This document shows, piece by piece, positions 55,478 to 64,000 of a stretch of DNA of 64,000 nucleotides (position 1 is its first letter; each line of letters starts with the position of its first letter). The stretch is from NCBI GenBank assembly GCA_023667095.1, contig JAMPAT010000020.1, forward strand, positions 1 to 64,000. The letters are read 5' to 3'. The DNA comes from Bacteroidales bacterium. Its GTDB lineage: Bacteria; Bacteroidota; Bacteroidia; Bacteroidales; UBA932. The position numbers and the translations under genes are program-made. Under the pieces are notes generated by a model that had not been told where the DNA came from, did not search any database, and saw nothing but the letters and a program-made list of their open reading frames with translations.

Positions 55478-58132
55478 ATGATGAAACAGGCTCTTGGAAT
55501 CCTATTGGCTCTATTCTGCGTATTGACTTCTTCCGTGGCAGGTGCTGCCGTTAAAATCCGTCCTTCCGGACTTAAATGTGAACTCCTTGAAATGCCTGTC
55601 GGCATTGATGATGCCGCACCGAGGCTCTCATGGAGAATGGAGGACAGCCGAAAAGGTGCTGTCCAGACTGCCTGCAGGGTGATTGTGGGAACATACCGCA
55701 ATGCCGTGGAAGCCGGTAGCGGTGATTGCTGGGACACAGGAAAGGTGGAAAGCTGTGATATGCTTGTCAGATATTCCGGAAAGGCACTCGAACCGTTCAC
55801 CGGATACTGGTGGAGAGTGACCGCGTGGGACAAGGACGGCAAGGAACATTCCTCTGAGCCTGCATATTTCGAGACAGGAATGATGGACATGGAGAACTGG
55901 ACAGGAGAATGGATAAGTGACGGGAGGGATATCGAGTTCGGTCCTGCACCGTATTTCAGGAAAGAGTTCACGATTGAGCCTGGCGTGCTGCAGCAGGCAA
56001 GGGCATATATTTCCGCTGCAGGGCTGTATGAACTGTATATAAATGGAAAAAAGGTAGGTGACCATCGCCTGGACCCTCTCTATACAAGGTTTGACAGGAG
56101 AAACCTGTATGTTACGTACGATGTAACTGATTATCTGCAGGAAGGGCGGAATGTAGCAGGAGTGATGCTCGGCAACGGATGGTACAACCATCAGTCAGGT
56201 GCGGTGTGGGACTTTGACCGTGCCCCATGGAGAGACCGTCCTGCATTCTGCCTGGACATAAGGGTGACATGTAAAGACGGGACGACAATGACCGTGGCAT
56301 CCGGTGAAGACTGGAAAGTCGGATATGGAGCACTTCTCTTCAACAGCATATACACATCAGAACACTATGACGCAAGGCTGGAGCAGAAAGGATGGGCGGA
56401 GCGTGGGTTTGACGATTCCGGGTGGGACAATGCCATAAGGCGCGATGCCCCGTCTGCGAATGTAACTGCACAGAAAGCAGTGCCGATAAGGAATGTGACA
56501 GAATACAAGGCCAGGTATATCAAGAGACTTGATGAGAACAGCTGGCTTTTCGATTTCGGGCAGAACATGTCCGGGGTGACAAGGCTGAGGCTTTCAGGGG
56601 AGGAAGGTACAAAGGTAAGGCTTATCCACACAGAGAGGCTTCATACGGACGGCCATGCCGACCAATCCAATATAGACGTATATTTCAGGCCGAAGAATGG
56701 CAATGACTTTTTCCAGACGGATATTGTCACATTGAGCGGAAATGGCGAGGATGAATTCATGCCAAGGTTCAACTACAAGGGATTCAGATATGTGGAGGTC
56801 GTGACGGACAGGCCTGTAGAAATGAAGGAAGGTAATCTGACAGCATATTTCATGCACAGCGATGTGGAGCCGGCAGGGTTGCTTGAGACATCCGAGGATA
56901 TTGTCAACAGGCTGTGGAAAGCCACAAACATGTCGTATCTTTCCAACCTCATGGGCTACCCTACGGATTGTCCCCAGAGGGAGAAGAACGGATGGACAGG
57001 AGACGGGCACCTTGCAATCGAGACCGGTCTCTACAATTTTGACGCGATAACAGTCTACGAGAAATGGATGGCGGACCACAGGGACGAGCAGAGGCCTGAC
57101 GGAGTGCTTCCGGACATCATCCCTACCGGAGGCTGGGGATATGGCACAGCGAACGGTCTCGACTGGACAAGCACCATTGCGATAATCCCATGGACACTCT
57201 ACACCTTCTATGGCGACATCAGGCCTTTGGAGGACTGTTATGAAAATATAAAGAGGTACGTGGACTATGTGGACAGGAACAGCCCTGAAGGACTTTCTTC
57301 GTGGGGACGCGGGGACTGGGTGCCAGTGAGGTCGCATTCTTCACTCGAACTTACCTCGTCTGTCTATTTCTTTGTGGATGCGACCATTCTCTCCAAGGCA
57401 GCAGCCCTGCTCGGGAAAGAGGATGACTTCAGATATTACTCGTCCCTTGCAGGGAAGATACGAAACGCAATCAACGGCAAATACCTTGACAGGGAGAAAG
57501 GGATATATGCCTCAGGTTGCCAGACGGAGCTTAGTGTACCTCTTTACTGGGGTGTCTGCCCGGATGAGTGCAAGGCGGCTGTAGCAGCCAATCTTGCAAA
57601 AGATGTGGAGGCACAGGGATACCATATCGATGTCGGTGTCCTTGGTGCAAGGGCTGTACTGAATGCATTGAGCGAAAACGGCTATCATGAGACAGCCTAC
57701 AGGCTTGCAACCCAGGACACATATCCGTCATGGGGCAACTGGATTGTCAACGGAGATGCGACCACATTGCTTGAGAACTGGGATCTGAATGCACCGAGGG
57801 ACATTTCCGACAACCACATGATGTTCGGAGATATCGGGGGGTGGTTTTTCCGCGGCCTTGCCGGAATCAGGCCGGACCCTGCAGTACCTGGCTTCAGGCA
57901 TATTGTACTGACACCGTCATTTACAGGTCCTGAAAGGCTTTCTGCAAGCCATCTCTCGCCATACGGCAATATCTCAGTGTCATGGAAACTCTCAAAAGGC
58001 AAGGTGAAATATAATGTTGAGGTACCTGCCGGATGTACCGCGACACTTGTCCTGCCGGAGAATGTGCAGGGCGAGACAATGGAACTGGTTGCAGGCAAGC
58101 ATGAATTCACATTCGGGTTCAAGGCTATATGA
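55478..58132 (+). CDS. GH78 alpha-L-rhamnosidase, secreted
   Basis: Inverting glycosidase that releases terminal alpha-L-rhamnose from plant or bacterial glycans. A signal peptide (cleavage near VAGAA) precedes beta-sandwich domains (LKCELLEMPVGIDDAAPRLSW; ARAYISAAGLYELYINGKKVGD). The (alpha/alpha)6 catalytic barrel contains DCPQREKNGWTGDG, where the Asp of TGDG fits the usual general acid region, and a C-terminal sandwich closes the protein. 884 residues, typical. The stop overlaps the next start as ATGA, coupling it to an unknown membrane protein. No SusCD is adjacent. Confidence 0.94.
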   Translation: MMKQALGILLALFCVLTSSVAGAAVKIRPSGLKCELLEMPVGIDDAAPRLSWRMEDSRKGAVQTACRVIVGTYRNAVEAGSGDCWDTGKVESCDMLVRYSGKALEPFTGYWWRVTAWDKDGKEHSSEPAYFETGMMDMENWTGEWISDGRDIEFGPAPYFRKEFTIEPGVLQQARAYISAAGLYELYINGKKVGDHRLDPLYTRFDRRNLYVTYDVTDYLQEGRNVAGVMLGNGWYNHQSGAVWDFDRAPWRDRPAFCLDIRVTCKDGTTMTVASGEDWKVGYGALLFNSIYTSEHYDARLEQKGWAERGFDDSGWDNAIRRDAPSANVTAQKAVPIRNVTEYKARYIKRLDENSWLFDFGQNMSGVTRLRLSGEEGTKVRLIHTERLHTDGHADQSNIDVYFRPKNGNDFFQTDIVTLSGNGEDEFMPRFNYKGFRYVEVVTDRPVEMKEGNLTAYFMHSDVEPAGLLETSEDIVNRLWKATNMSYLSNLMGYPTDCPQREKNGWTGDGHLAIETGLYNFDAITVYEKWMADHRDEQRPDGVLPDIIPTGGWGYGTANGLDWTSTIAIIPWTLYTFYGDIRPLEDCYENIKRYVDYVDRNSPEGLSSWGRGDWVPVRSHSSLELTSSVYFFVDATILSKAAALLGKEDDFRYYSSLAGKIRNAINGKYLDREKGIYASGCQTELSVPLYWGVCPDECKAAVAANLAKDVEAQGYHIDVGVLGARAVLNALSENGYHETAYRLATQDTYPSWGNWIVNGDATTLLENWDLNAPRDISDNHMMFGDIGGWFFRGLAGIRPDPAVPGFRHIVLTPSFTGPERLSASHLSPYGNISVSWKLSKGKVKYNVEVPAGCTATLVLPENVQGETMELVAGKHEFTFGFKAI

Positions 58133-59802
58133 TAATGCGAAACTTTAGTGTTAACGATATGAATGATTACAGCTACTGCTGCTCGCAGGACGGGCATGGA
58201 CTGAAATACCCTGGATTCTCCGTGGTGTTTCTCCAGGTGTTCGCCATGGACACCATCAAGGATTTTGTCGAATGTCCCAAAGCCATTGGCTCCGGATTTC
58301 TGAAAAAGGTGGAGAACGGCATTGACAGCATGATATTCAACACCGGGCGGAATTCCTCAGGCAATATCAGGCGTTATGAACTTGGAGGATTTGAATTCAG
58401 GTTTCCTTTAGAAGAACCTTATCCAGTGGAACTTTCAGGACACGTCAAGGTAAAGATGTCTGTCCTGTTCGGCCATGCTGTAAGCATTTCGTACAGATTT
58501 GTGTTTGATGGGAGTGATGCCCTATGCAGAATGTCGGAACCGGTTTCTACCGACCATATAATAGCCTTGCTGTCAACCCACCTGAGTGCAGAGCACTGGA
58601 GCCGGAACAAGGGAAAGTCAGAGACAGACATCAATATGGAGATCGCCGGATTTTCGGTTACGGGGCTTGGACTTGATGAAAACGGCAATATCCTTGAAGC
58701 CAGTCCTGAAGAGATTTCCCTGGATGGGACAGGGCGTGTCTTCGACAAGGTCAGCATACGGTACAGGAATTTTGTGAAAAGACATTGCAGCAAGTACCGT
58801 AACGGAATCGGCACGGAGCACAGGATACGCTATGACAAGAAATTCTCATCCATGGATGACAGGTCGATGAACGATTTCCATTATGCCATGGTGGATGTGT
58901 GGGAAAATGTCATGCATCCTGTCATGGAAAACGGGAAATATGCGGACCTGTTTGACACAAACCGTAAATTGAGGCTTTCCGAGGCGGATATTGTCAACCA
59001 TATACGCGACTGCCACAAGCCGGAACTGATAGGCCTGATGACAATGTATCCTGGGGAATGGCCTTACCGTGACCCGGCTGCGTATGACGAGGTGTGCGGA
59101 GAGAATATAGCAATTGATACCGATGACCTTGTGCTTGTCAACAATAATGTGTGCGTTGTCATAGGTACATACGGACGGCGCGGTGCAGATTCTCCTGTAG
59201 ACTGGGAGGAGCATCTGAAGGAAAGGGCGAAATATCATGTGTCCTGGCCGGAGTACCTTCTTATTCTGGAGATGGTGCTTGCGAAGAAATTCGTCATCAG
59301 CTATGCCAAGGACCAGCTCATACATGCCACGCTGGAGGTTGACAAGGTCTCTTCTACAGATCTTATTGCCCATAATGCGGCACTGAGCATGAGCCTTTCA
59401 AGGCTTGAACTCCAGCTGGATGTCGTGAAATATTCCCGTTTCATGTCCCACAAGGTGATGTTCGACAGGACGACAAGGAGACTTGAGCTTGCGAAGGACA
59501 CGGAGGTCCTGAACAGCCTTATGCAGGTGGTTGACAACAGCCTCCACAACCTGAGCGACTACAAGGCGATGAAGTCGGACTTTATCCTGAACTTTATCCT
59601 TGGCCTTATCTCGATTGCGTCTACATTCGAGCTGTTCTTCCAGAAGTCAGAGATGCCGTTCCTTACATATTTCGGGATGGAGAACAGCCGTTTTGCAGCC
59701 GTTTTCCTCAGTGTTGTTGCATCTGTGACCATTTTCGGTATCCTGCTTGTCTTTGCTAATATGATAAAGAGGATATACCATAAGATTAAGGTGCTGCTTT
59801 AG
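58129..59802 (+). CDS. Unknown protein with CorA-like topology (two C-terminal membrane helices)
   Basis: 557 residues, not recognised. A large soluble N-terminal part, probably cytosolic as there is no signal peptide, leads into a long helical coiled-coil-like region (about 410-500: SSTDLIAHNAALSMSLSRLELQ, TRRLELAKDTEVLNSLMQVVDN). Two membrane helices near the C-terminus follow (FILGLISIASTFELFF and AVFLSVVASVTIFGILLVF) with a basic tail (KRIYHKIKVLL). This layout recalls CorA-type channels, but the GMN motif is absent; FGMEN lies in the loop between the helices. Its start overlaps the rhamnosidase stop as ATGA. Function not assigned. Confidence 0.7.
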   Translation: MIMRNFSVNDMNDYSYCCSQDGHGLKYPGFSVVFLQVFAMDTIKDFVECPKAIGSGFLKKVENGIDSMIFNTGRNSSGNIRRYELGGFEFRFPLEEPYPVELSGHVKVKMSVLFGHAVSISYRFVFDGSDALCRMSEPVSTDHIIALLSTHLSAEHWSRNKGKSETDINMEIAGFSVTGLGLDENGNILEASPEEISLDGTGRVFDKVSIRYRNFVKRHCSKYRNGIGTEHRIRYDKKFSSMDDRSMNDFHYAMVDVWENVMHPVMENGKYADLFDTNRKLRLSEADIVNHIRDCHKPELIGLMTMYPGEWPYRDPAAYDEVCGENIAIDTDDLVLVNNNVCVVIGTYGRRGADSPVDWEEHLKERAKYHVSWPEYLLILEMVLAKKFVISYAKDQLIHATLEVDKVSSTDLIAHNAALSMSLSRLELQLDVVKYSRFMSHKVMFDRTTRRLELAKDTEVLNSLMQVVDNSLHNLSDYKAMKSDFILNFILGLISIASTFELFFQKSEMPFLTYFGMENSRFAAVFLSVVASVTIFGILLVFANMIKRIYHKIKVLL

Positions 59803-59943
59803 GCTCCCGATGCAGCTGGCTGCATTTGAAAGAGGGCATGAAATACGGATTGATATTGGAAAGGCTATTCGATCCGCTGATTACAGATTTGCATGATGGA
59901 AAGCAGTTCGTTATATTTGCCTTCGGCTTTTGATTGGAATAAT

Positions 59944-60459
59944 ATGGAAAACATTGAAATAAAGATAGCAGAAGATTCAGACAAGGAAACCCTTGCGGAT
60001 ATTTTCATGGGGCATCTCACTTCAAACAGTGAATATATCTCGCATGGCGAGCTGCAGATGGGGGTGGGTATTGTCAAGGTTGCTCCGGACGGGGAACCTG
60101 TATTTGCACCGGCCCCAGACGGCAGGAAGATGTGGCTGAAATATATATCGGAGAAGATTGGCTCAGATGATGCAGCCGTGTACAAGGCCGTCTCGGGCGG
60201 TGAAATCGTCGGATTCTGTGTTGCGGACATCGAGGAGGACGGTGCCGCACCTTTCGGGATGGTCTGCGATGTTCTGGTAAGGCATGGTGTACGTGGAGGC
60301 GGTGCAGGAGGCCGGCTTCTTGAAGCCGCTGTTGCATGGCTCAGGTCGCGCGGAATCTCTGACATATATCTGGAATCGGGAAAGGACAACCATGCTGCAC
60401 ATGAATTCTTCATGAAACGCGGGTTTGTCAAGGTTTCGGAGATATTCAAACTGATGTAA
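59944..60459 (+). CDS. GNAT-family N-acetyltransferase
   Basis: 171 residues from the ATG at 59944; an upstream in-frame start at 59893 adds 17 residues unlike the family. The GNAT fold is visible in GGEIVGFCVADI (beta 4 region), VCDVLVRHGVRGGGAGGRLLEAAVAWLRSRG (acetyl-CoA loop R-G-x-G-x-G variant) and the C-terminal AAHEFFMKRGFVKVSEIF. Substrate unknown. It stands between differently regulated units, 141 bases after the preceding gene, so it is probably transcribed alone. Confidence 0.88.
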   Translation: MENIEIKIAEDSDKETLADIFMGHLTSNSEYISHGELQMGVGIVKVAPDGEPVFAPAPDGRKMWLKYISEKIGSDDAAVYKAVSGGEIVGFCVADIEEDGAAPFGMVCDVLVRHGVRGGGAGGRLLEAAVAWLRSRGISDIYLESGKDNHAAHEFFMKRGFVKVSEIFKLM

Positions 60460-60508
60460 TGTTGCACTTGCTTGTTGGCTCTGCCCTGGGGACTTTGGGG
60501 TATCCTGT

Positions 60509-60540
60509 TTTGTTTTTAAAGTCAAAAGTCTATAACTTTG
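60509..60540 (+). promoter_or_regulatory. Predicted promoter of the YeiH-type transporter
   Basis: TTTG at 60509-60512 and TAACTTTG at 60533-60540 (exact -7) are 20 bases apart. The leader would be about 70 bases. Confidence 0.6.
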
Positions 60541-60616
60541 GCCGATTTTTGTACTCAATGCTGTTTTGTGATTGATATAAATAATTGCAGGACAGCATAA
60601 ACTAAACCTATATAAA

Positions 60617-61882
60617 ATGAAAAAATGGCTTAAACAGTTTACCTCCGAAGACTGGATTATAGTCTTTGCTGGTGCAATTATCCTTGCCCTGGCGGCAATT
60701 TTCCCTTCGGCAATGCCAAAGATGCCGAAATCACTTCTGACTGGTGCAGACTGGCTGTCTGCAGGATATATGTTCCTTTTCATATACCTCCTTACCATCC
60801 TTACTTCCCTCTGTCTTGGCAAGAAGTCAAAGGACATAGTGTTTATACTCCCTTCGCTCCTGGTGATATTTGCACTGACCGTCTGTGCCCAGCTGATTGC
60901 CAATATCCCTGTTGTCAAGGAGTTCGGCTTTGAGTCAGTCTTCTTTGCTGTAATACTTGGACTGATTATCAGCAACTGTTTCAGGGTGCCGGAGTGGATG
61001 AAGTCTGCCATCCAGAGCGAATTCTATATCAAGATAGGAATCATCTGCCTCGGTTCCACAATACTTTTCGGTGAGGTCATGAAATCCGGTGCCTATGGTC
61101 TTGTCCAGTCCCTGGTAGTGGTGTTTACTGTGTGGTATTTTGCATTCTGGATCGGGCGCAGGATGAAGGTTGACCCTGAAATGGGTACCATGCTTGCAAG
61201 TGCCGTCTCCATCTGCGGTGTCTCTGCAGCCATTGCAACATGCGGAGTAATAAAGGGAGACAACAAGAAGCTTTCATACGTGATTTCCCTGGTGCTTATC
61301 ATTGCAATACCGATGATGTACCTTCTCCCTTGGCTTGCCGGCCTTATGGACCTCAGCCCTGAGGTTACGGGTGCATGGCTTGGAGGTACCATAGATACTA
61401 CAGGTGCTGTTGCAGCAGCTGGAACCCTTGCAGACCATGGAAACGGAGATGTTGCTGCACAGACTGCCGTGATTGTGAAGTCTTCACAGAATGTGCTCCT
61501 TGGAGTGGCGGCATTCATTATTTCACTTATGTGGTCTTATCAGGGCAAGACTCAGGAAGAGAAGCCGACTCTCGGTGTCATATGGGACCGTTTCCCTAAA
61601 TTTGTTGTGGGATTCATCCTTGCATCGCTTGTGTTCAGCTTCTGTTTCGATACAGCTACGGCAAAGGCTGTCGGAGCTGTTACAAAGGGATTCCAGAATA
61701 CTCTTTTCAGCGTTGCGTTCGTATGCATAGGACTGGAGACACGTTTCAAGGAGATATTCAGCAAGGAGAACCGTGTACCTCTCAAGGTATTCCTTACTGC
61801 GCAGGCTTTCAACATTGTCGTGACACTGGTTATAGCATACGTCATTTTCGGCCTTGTGAAGCCTTGGCTTGCAGGAATGTAG
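60617..61882 (+). CDS. YeiH-family (putative sulfate exporter) membrane protein
   Basis: 421-residue polytopic inner-membrane protein with about ten helices. Family features are the glycine-rich ICLGSTILFGEV and MLASAVSICGVSAAIATCGVIKG segments and GAWLGGTIDTTGAVAAAG. The YeiH/UPF0324 family is annotated as putative sulfate exporters, but transport has been shown for few members and the substrate here is unproven. It is 4 bases upstream of the CotH-family gene, so the two are probably co-transcribed, without obvious functional connection. Confidence 0.88.
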   Translation: MKKWLKQFTSEDWIIVFAGAIILALAAIFPSAMPKMPKSLLTGADWLSAGYMFLFIYLLTILTSLCLGKKSKDIVFILPSLLVIFALTVCAQLIANIPVVKEFGFESVFFAVILGLIISNCFRVPEWMKSAIQSEFYIKIGIICLGSTILFGEVMKSGAYGLVQSLVVVFTVWYFAFWIGRRMKVDPEMGTMLASAVSICGVSAAIATCGVIKGDNKKLSYVISLVLIIAIPMMYLLPWLAGLMDLSPEVTGAWLGGTIDTTGAVAAAGTLADHGNGDVAAQTAVIVKSSQNVLLGVAAFIISLMWSYQGKTQEEKPTLGVIWDRFPKFVVGFILASLVFSFCFDTATAKAVGAVTKGFQNTLFSVAFVCIGLETRFKEIFSKENRVPLKVFLTAQAFNIVVTLVIAYVIFGLVKPWLAGM

Positions 61883-61886
61883 TCCG

Positions 61887-63419
61887 ATGGCAGGAATCGG
61901 AATAAGAAGAACCGTGAGGGTGTGTCTGGCAGCCATTGCCATGTCGGGTATGGCTGCCTGCCGCCTTTCCATTGATGATGTCCCTGCTGAAGAGCCTATG
62001 GTGAGCAGACCTGTCTTTACTGATTTTTCGCTTGGGAACTATTCGGGGACAAAGAAATCCCTCTCCACTGAGATCGGTGACGGCAATGTCGTGGTCATAT
62101 ATCCATATGGCGAGAATGTAGATATCCTCAAGGCTACTTTTGCGACAGATGCTGTAGAGGTGACAGTCAATGGCATAAATCAGGTTTCCGGAACTACATC
62201 CAATGATTTTTCCCGTCCGGTCAGGTACAGGCTTGTCTCTGAGGATGGAATTGTCTCTGAATATATTGTATCGGTGCGCTTTGCGTCAGATGTACCGGTG
62301 ATCTATATCACGACTCCTGGCAAGGCGGCGATAAACAGCAAGGTGGACTGGATTGCCGGAGGGGAAATTGATATCTGTAACCTGGACGGGAAAGTAGATT
62401 CGCTTGGCGCGGTATCTGTCAGGGGCCGTGGAAACTCTACATGGAGCTATCCGAAGAAGTCCTACAACATCAAGCTTGATTCAAGGCAGGAGGTGCTTGG
62501 AATGAACCGGCACAAGAGGTGGTGCCTTCTTGCCAACTGGATGGACCGTACAATGCTGAGAAATGCCGTGGCGTTTGAAATTGCGAAACGGACAAAGGGG
62601 CTTGCATGGACTCCAGACGGGCAGTTTGTGGACCTTGTGCTGAACGGGAAGCATTGTGGTGCCTATTATCTCTGTGAGCATATCAGGATTGACAAGAACA
62701 GGGTTGACATTGCAGAGATGACTTCTGCCGACATTTCCGGGGATAATGTTACGGGAGGTTACCTGATGGAGCTTGATTCCTACTATGATGAGATCAACAA
62801 GTTCAGGTCAAGGTACCGTGGACTTCCGGTGATGTTCAAGAATCCTGATGAGGAAGTCCTTGTGAAGCCGCAGTTTGAGTATATGCAGAACTATTTCAAC
62901 CAGATAGAGGCTTATCTTTTCGGAGGCTATGTACCAGATACGAGGTATATGGATTATATTGATGTGGATTCTTTCATTGACTGGTGGTTTGTGAATGAAC
63001 TGTCAGGAAACAGGGAGCCTCAGCATCCTAAGAGCGCGTTCATGCATAAGGACAGGAGCGGAAAGCTGGTTGCAGGTCCAGTCTGGGATTTCGACTGGGA
63101 GACATTCGTTCCTTCTGACAATGCTTTCCTTGACAGCAAGTCAATCTGGTATGAGGCCCTGTTCCGTGACCCTGCCTTTGTCAAGAGGGTAAAGGAGAAA
63201 TGGATTGAGTCCAGGGCTGGGTTCAAGGGCATACCGGAATATATTGACTCCATGGCTGAGAAATATGGAGAATCTGCCACGAAGAATGGTGACCTGTGGA
63301 AGATCAGCATTGTCGTCAACAGGGATGAATCCATGTCCTGGAAAGAGTCCGTTGAGCGGATGAAATCAGCCTACACCAGCCGTTTCAATTATCTTGACAT
63401 TGCTATTCCTGTGCTGTAG
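61887..63419 (+). CDS. CotH-kinase-family surface lipoprotein
   Basis: About 510 residues from the ATG at 61887; a TTG at 61869 inside the previous gene is less likely. The signal peptide ends in a lipobox (GMAAC). An N-terminal beta domain (EVTVNGINQVSGTTSNDF, VSEDGIVSEYIVSVRF) precedes a CotH-like domain with VRGRGNSTWSYPKKSYNIKLD, LLANWMDRTMLRNAVAFEIAKR, YYLCEHIRIDKNRVDIAEM and the metal-site segment WDFDWE. CotH proteins are atypical kinases that phosphorylate spore-coat proteins in Bacillus. In Bacteroidota the homologues are secreted and their role is unknown. Confidence 0.88.
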   Translation: MAGIGIRRTVRVCLAAIAMSGMAACRLSIDDVPAEEPMVSRPVFTDFSLGNYSGTKKSLSTEIGDGNVVVIYPYGENVDILKATFATDAVEVTVNGINQVSGTTSNDFSRPVRYRLVSEDGIVSEYIVSVRFASDVPVIYITTPGKAAINSKVDWIAGGEIDICNLDGKVDSLGAVSVRGRGNSTWSYPKKSYNIKLDSRQEVLGMNRHKRWCLLANWMDRTMLRNAVAFEIAKRTKGLAWTPDGQFVDLVLNGKHCGAYYLCEHIRIDKNRVDIAEMTSADISGDNVTGGYLMELDSYYDEINKFRSRYRGLPVMFKNPDEEVLVKPQFEYMQNYFNQIEAYLFGGYVPDTRYMDYIDVDSFIDWWFVNELSGNREPQHPKSAFMHKDRSGKLVAGPVWDFDWETFVPSDNAFLDSKSIWYEALFRDPAFVKRVKEKWIESRAGFKGIPEYIDSMAEKYGESATKNGDLWKISIVVNRDESMSWKESVERMKSAYTSRFNYLDIAIPVL

Positions 63420-63798
63420 TGGGCAGTGCATTTGACGCAGGGGTTTTTGTGCTTGTGATTTTTGCCGGCTGCGCTGTTTGTGGCTGAGTTGTCTGTGCCT
63501 GTATCTTTTCTGTTTTCATCGTACTTTACGCAGATGCAGCTATCTTTCATTGATACCCGGTTTGAACAAAACGTTACAGTTCTGATTGTTCTTCATCAAT
63601 GCGCATCATGGCCTTTGCCGTTTTTGTGAAGTTGTATAGGTGGCATTGGCCTCTTGATTTACTTTGGTGTAAATGTAAATAATTTAACGTCAGTTCAACG
63701 GAATTGATTAAACGTAATTAATTGTATATTAATAGAATGGTAAACGTTTTTTGTGTATTTGAATAAGCAGACACATCAAAACCACAAAAACAATCGCT
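63420..63798. other. Non-coding stretch before the right-edge IS fragment
   Basis: About 380 bases. I see no gene, no clear terminator for the CotH operon and no promoter. The second half becomes very AT-rich (around 63670-63740), which would fit the outer end of the adjacent IS fragment, but no terminal inverted repeat was recognised. Confidence 0.4.
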
Positions 63799-63918
63799 AT
63801 GATGATCGCCGATGACAAAATTACTGAAATTTTCTGTATGGCAGATGACTTTTGCAGAATATACGACAAAGTCATCAAGGTAAACGGGCTGAAGCATTTC
63901 TGCACATGGGAAGTGTGT
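63799..63918 (+). pseudogene. N-terminal fragment of an IS982-like transposase
   Basis: ATG ATG at 63799-63804 opens a frame reading MMIADDKITEIFCMADDFCR and then IYDKVIKVNGL. This is the characteristic start of IS982-type transposases in Bacteroidota (DKxTEIFCxxDDFC). The similarity ends about 30 residues in, and the 82-bp repeat begins at 63919. The transposase is therefore truncated, and its open frame into the repeat is accidental. The family call is from memory of that N-terminal motif. Confidence 0.6.
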
Positions 63919-64000
63919 ATAAGTTTTGCCATTGAGCGAGCACGCCATGAAATCATAATTCACTGTATAACAATTATTTGATTTTTAAGAGTGTGCTTCA
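63919..64000. repeat. 82-bp repeat, right copy (inverted partner at left edge)
   Basis: Reverse complement of 151-232 with three differences. It interrupts the IS982-like transposase fragment and continues to the last base, so the element is cut by the window edge. Confidence 0.7.

Noticed and set aside
56594..57337. 247-codon minus-strand open frame
   Set aside because: Antisense to the catalytic domain of the GH78 rhamnosidase.
1..64000. tRNA and rRNA genes, riboswitches, CRISPR, prophage, conjugation genes
   Set aside because: None recognised by eye on either strand. Short structured RNAs could be missed without a covariance-model search.

Overview
The window is a piece of a Bacteroidales (phylum Bacteroidota) chromosome. 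The evidence is a SusC/SusD pair, a hybrid two-component regulator, Bacteroidota-type promoters (TTTG about 20 bases before TAnnTTTG), a type IX secretion (T9SS) C-terminal sorting domain, PorV-like barrels, type III pantothenate kinase and several lipobox lipoproteins. I cannot fix the genus. Both edges look like mobile DNA: bases 151-232 and 63919-64000 are inverted copies of one 82-bp sequence (79 of 82 identical), and the right copy cuts off the start of an IS982-like transposase gene.

Left third (0.5-20 kb) is housekeeping: mnmG and ybeY (tRNA and rRNA maturation); a TonB energy transducer; hflX facing tpx; a minus-strand envelope cluster (coaX, a beta-barrel protein, a TPR protein, lptC, a PpiD/SurA-type foldase); mfd diverging from ruvB; fumarate reductase/succinate dehydrogenase A and B subunits without the cytochrome b gene; and a small tyrosine phosphatase.

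Middle (20-38.3 kb) is a nutrient-acquisition locus. A GH89 alpha-N-acetylglucosaminidase and a hybrid two-component sensor diverge. A plus-strand operon follows: BACON lipoprotein, SusC, SusD, zinc-metallohydrolase lipoprotein, DUF4302 lipoprotein, subtilisin-like peptidase with a T9SS sorting tail, and a PorV-like barrel. The two peptidases and absence of glycosidases in the operon suggest uptake of peptides rather than glycans.

Accessory stretch (38.3-49.8 kb): degenerate intergenic DNA with a three-unit 51-bp palindromic repeat, a decayed ATP-binding/winged-helix pseudogene, and a minus-strand operon of four paralogous fimbrillin/FISUMP-type surface lipoproteins. The first is fused to an SGNH hydrolase, the last is frameshifted, and a 53-residue peptide gene precedes the last.

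Right part (50-63.4 kb): ychF, a secreted DNase I-fold phosphodiesterase, galK, a CpXC zinc-ribbon protein, a GH78 alpha-L-rhamnosidase coupled to an unknown membrane protein, a GNAT acetyltransferase, a YeiH-type transporter and a CotH-family lipoprotein.

The most unusual signal is non-coding. The whole mfd-ruvB intergenic region (15323-15605) has an inverted second copy at 54003-54285 that aligns without gaps. The second copy has lost both genes but sits ahead of a 37-codon ORF and a strong terminator.
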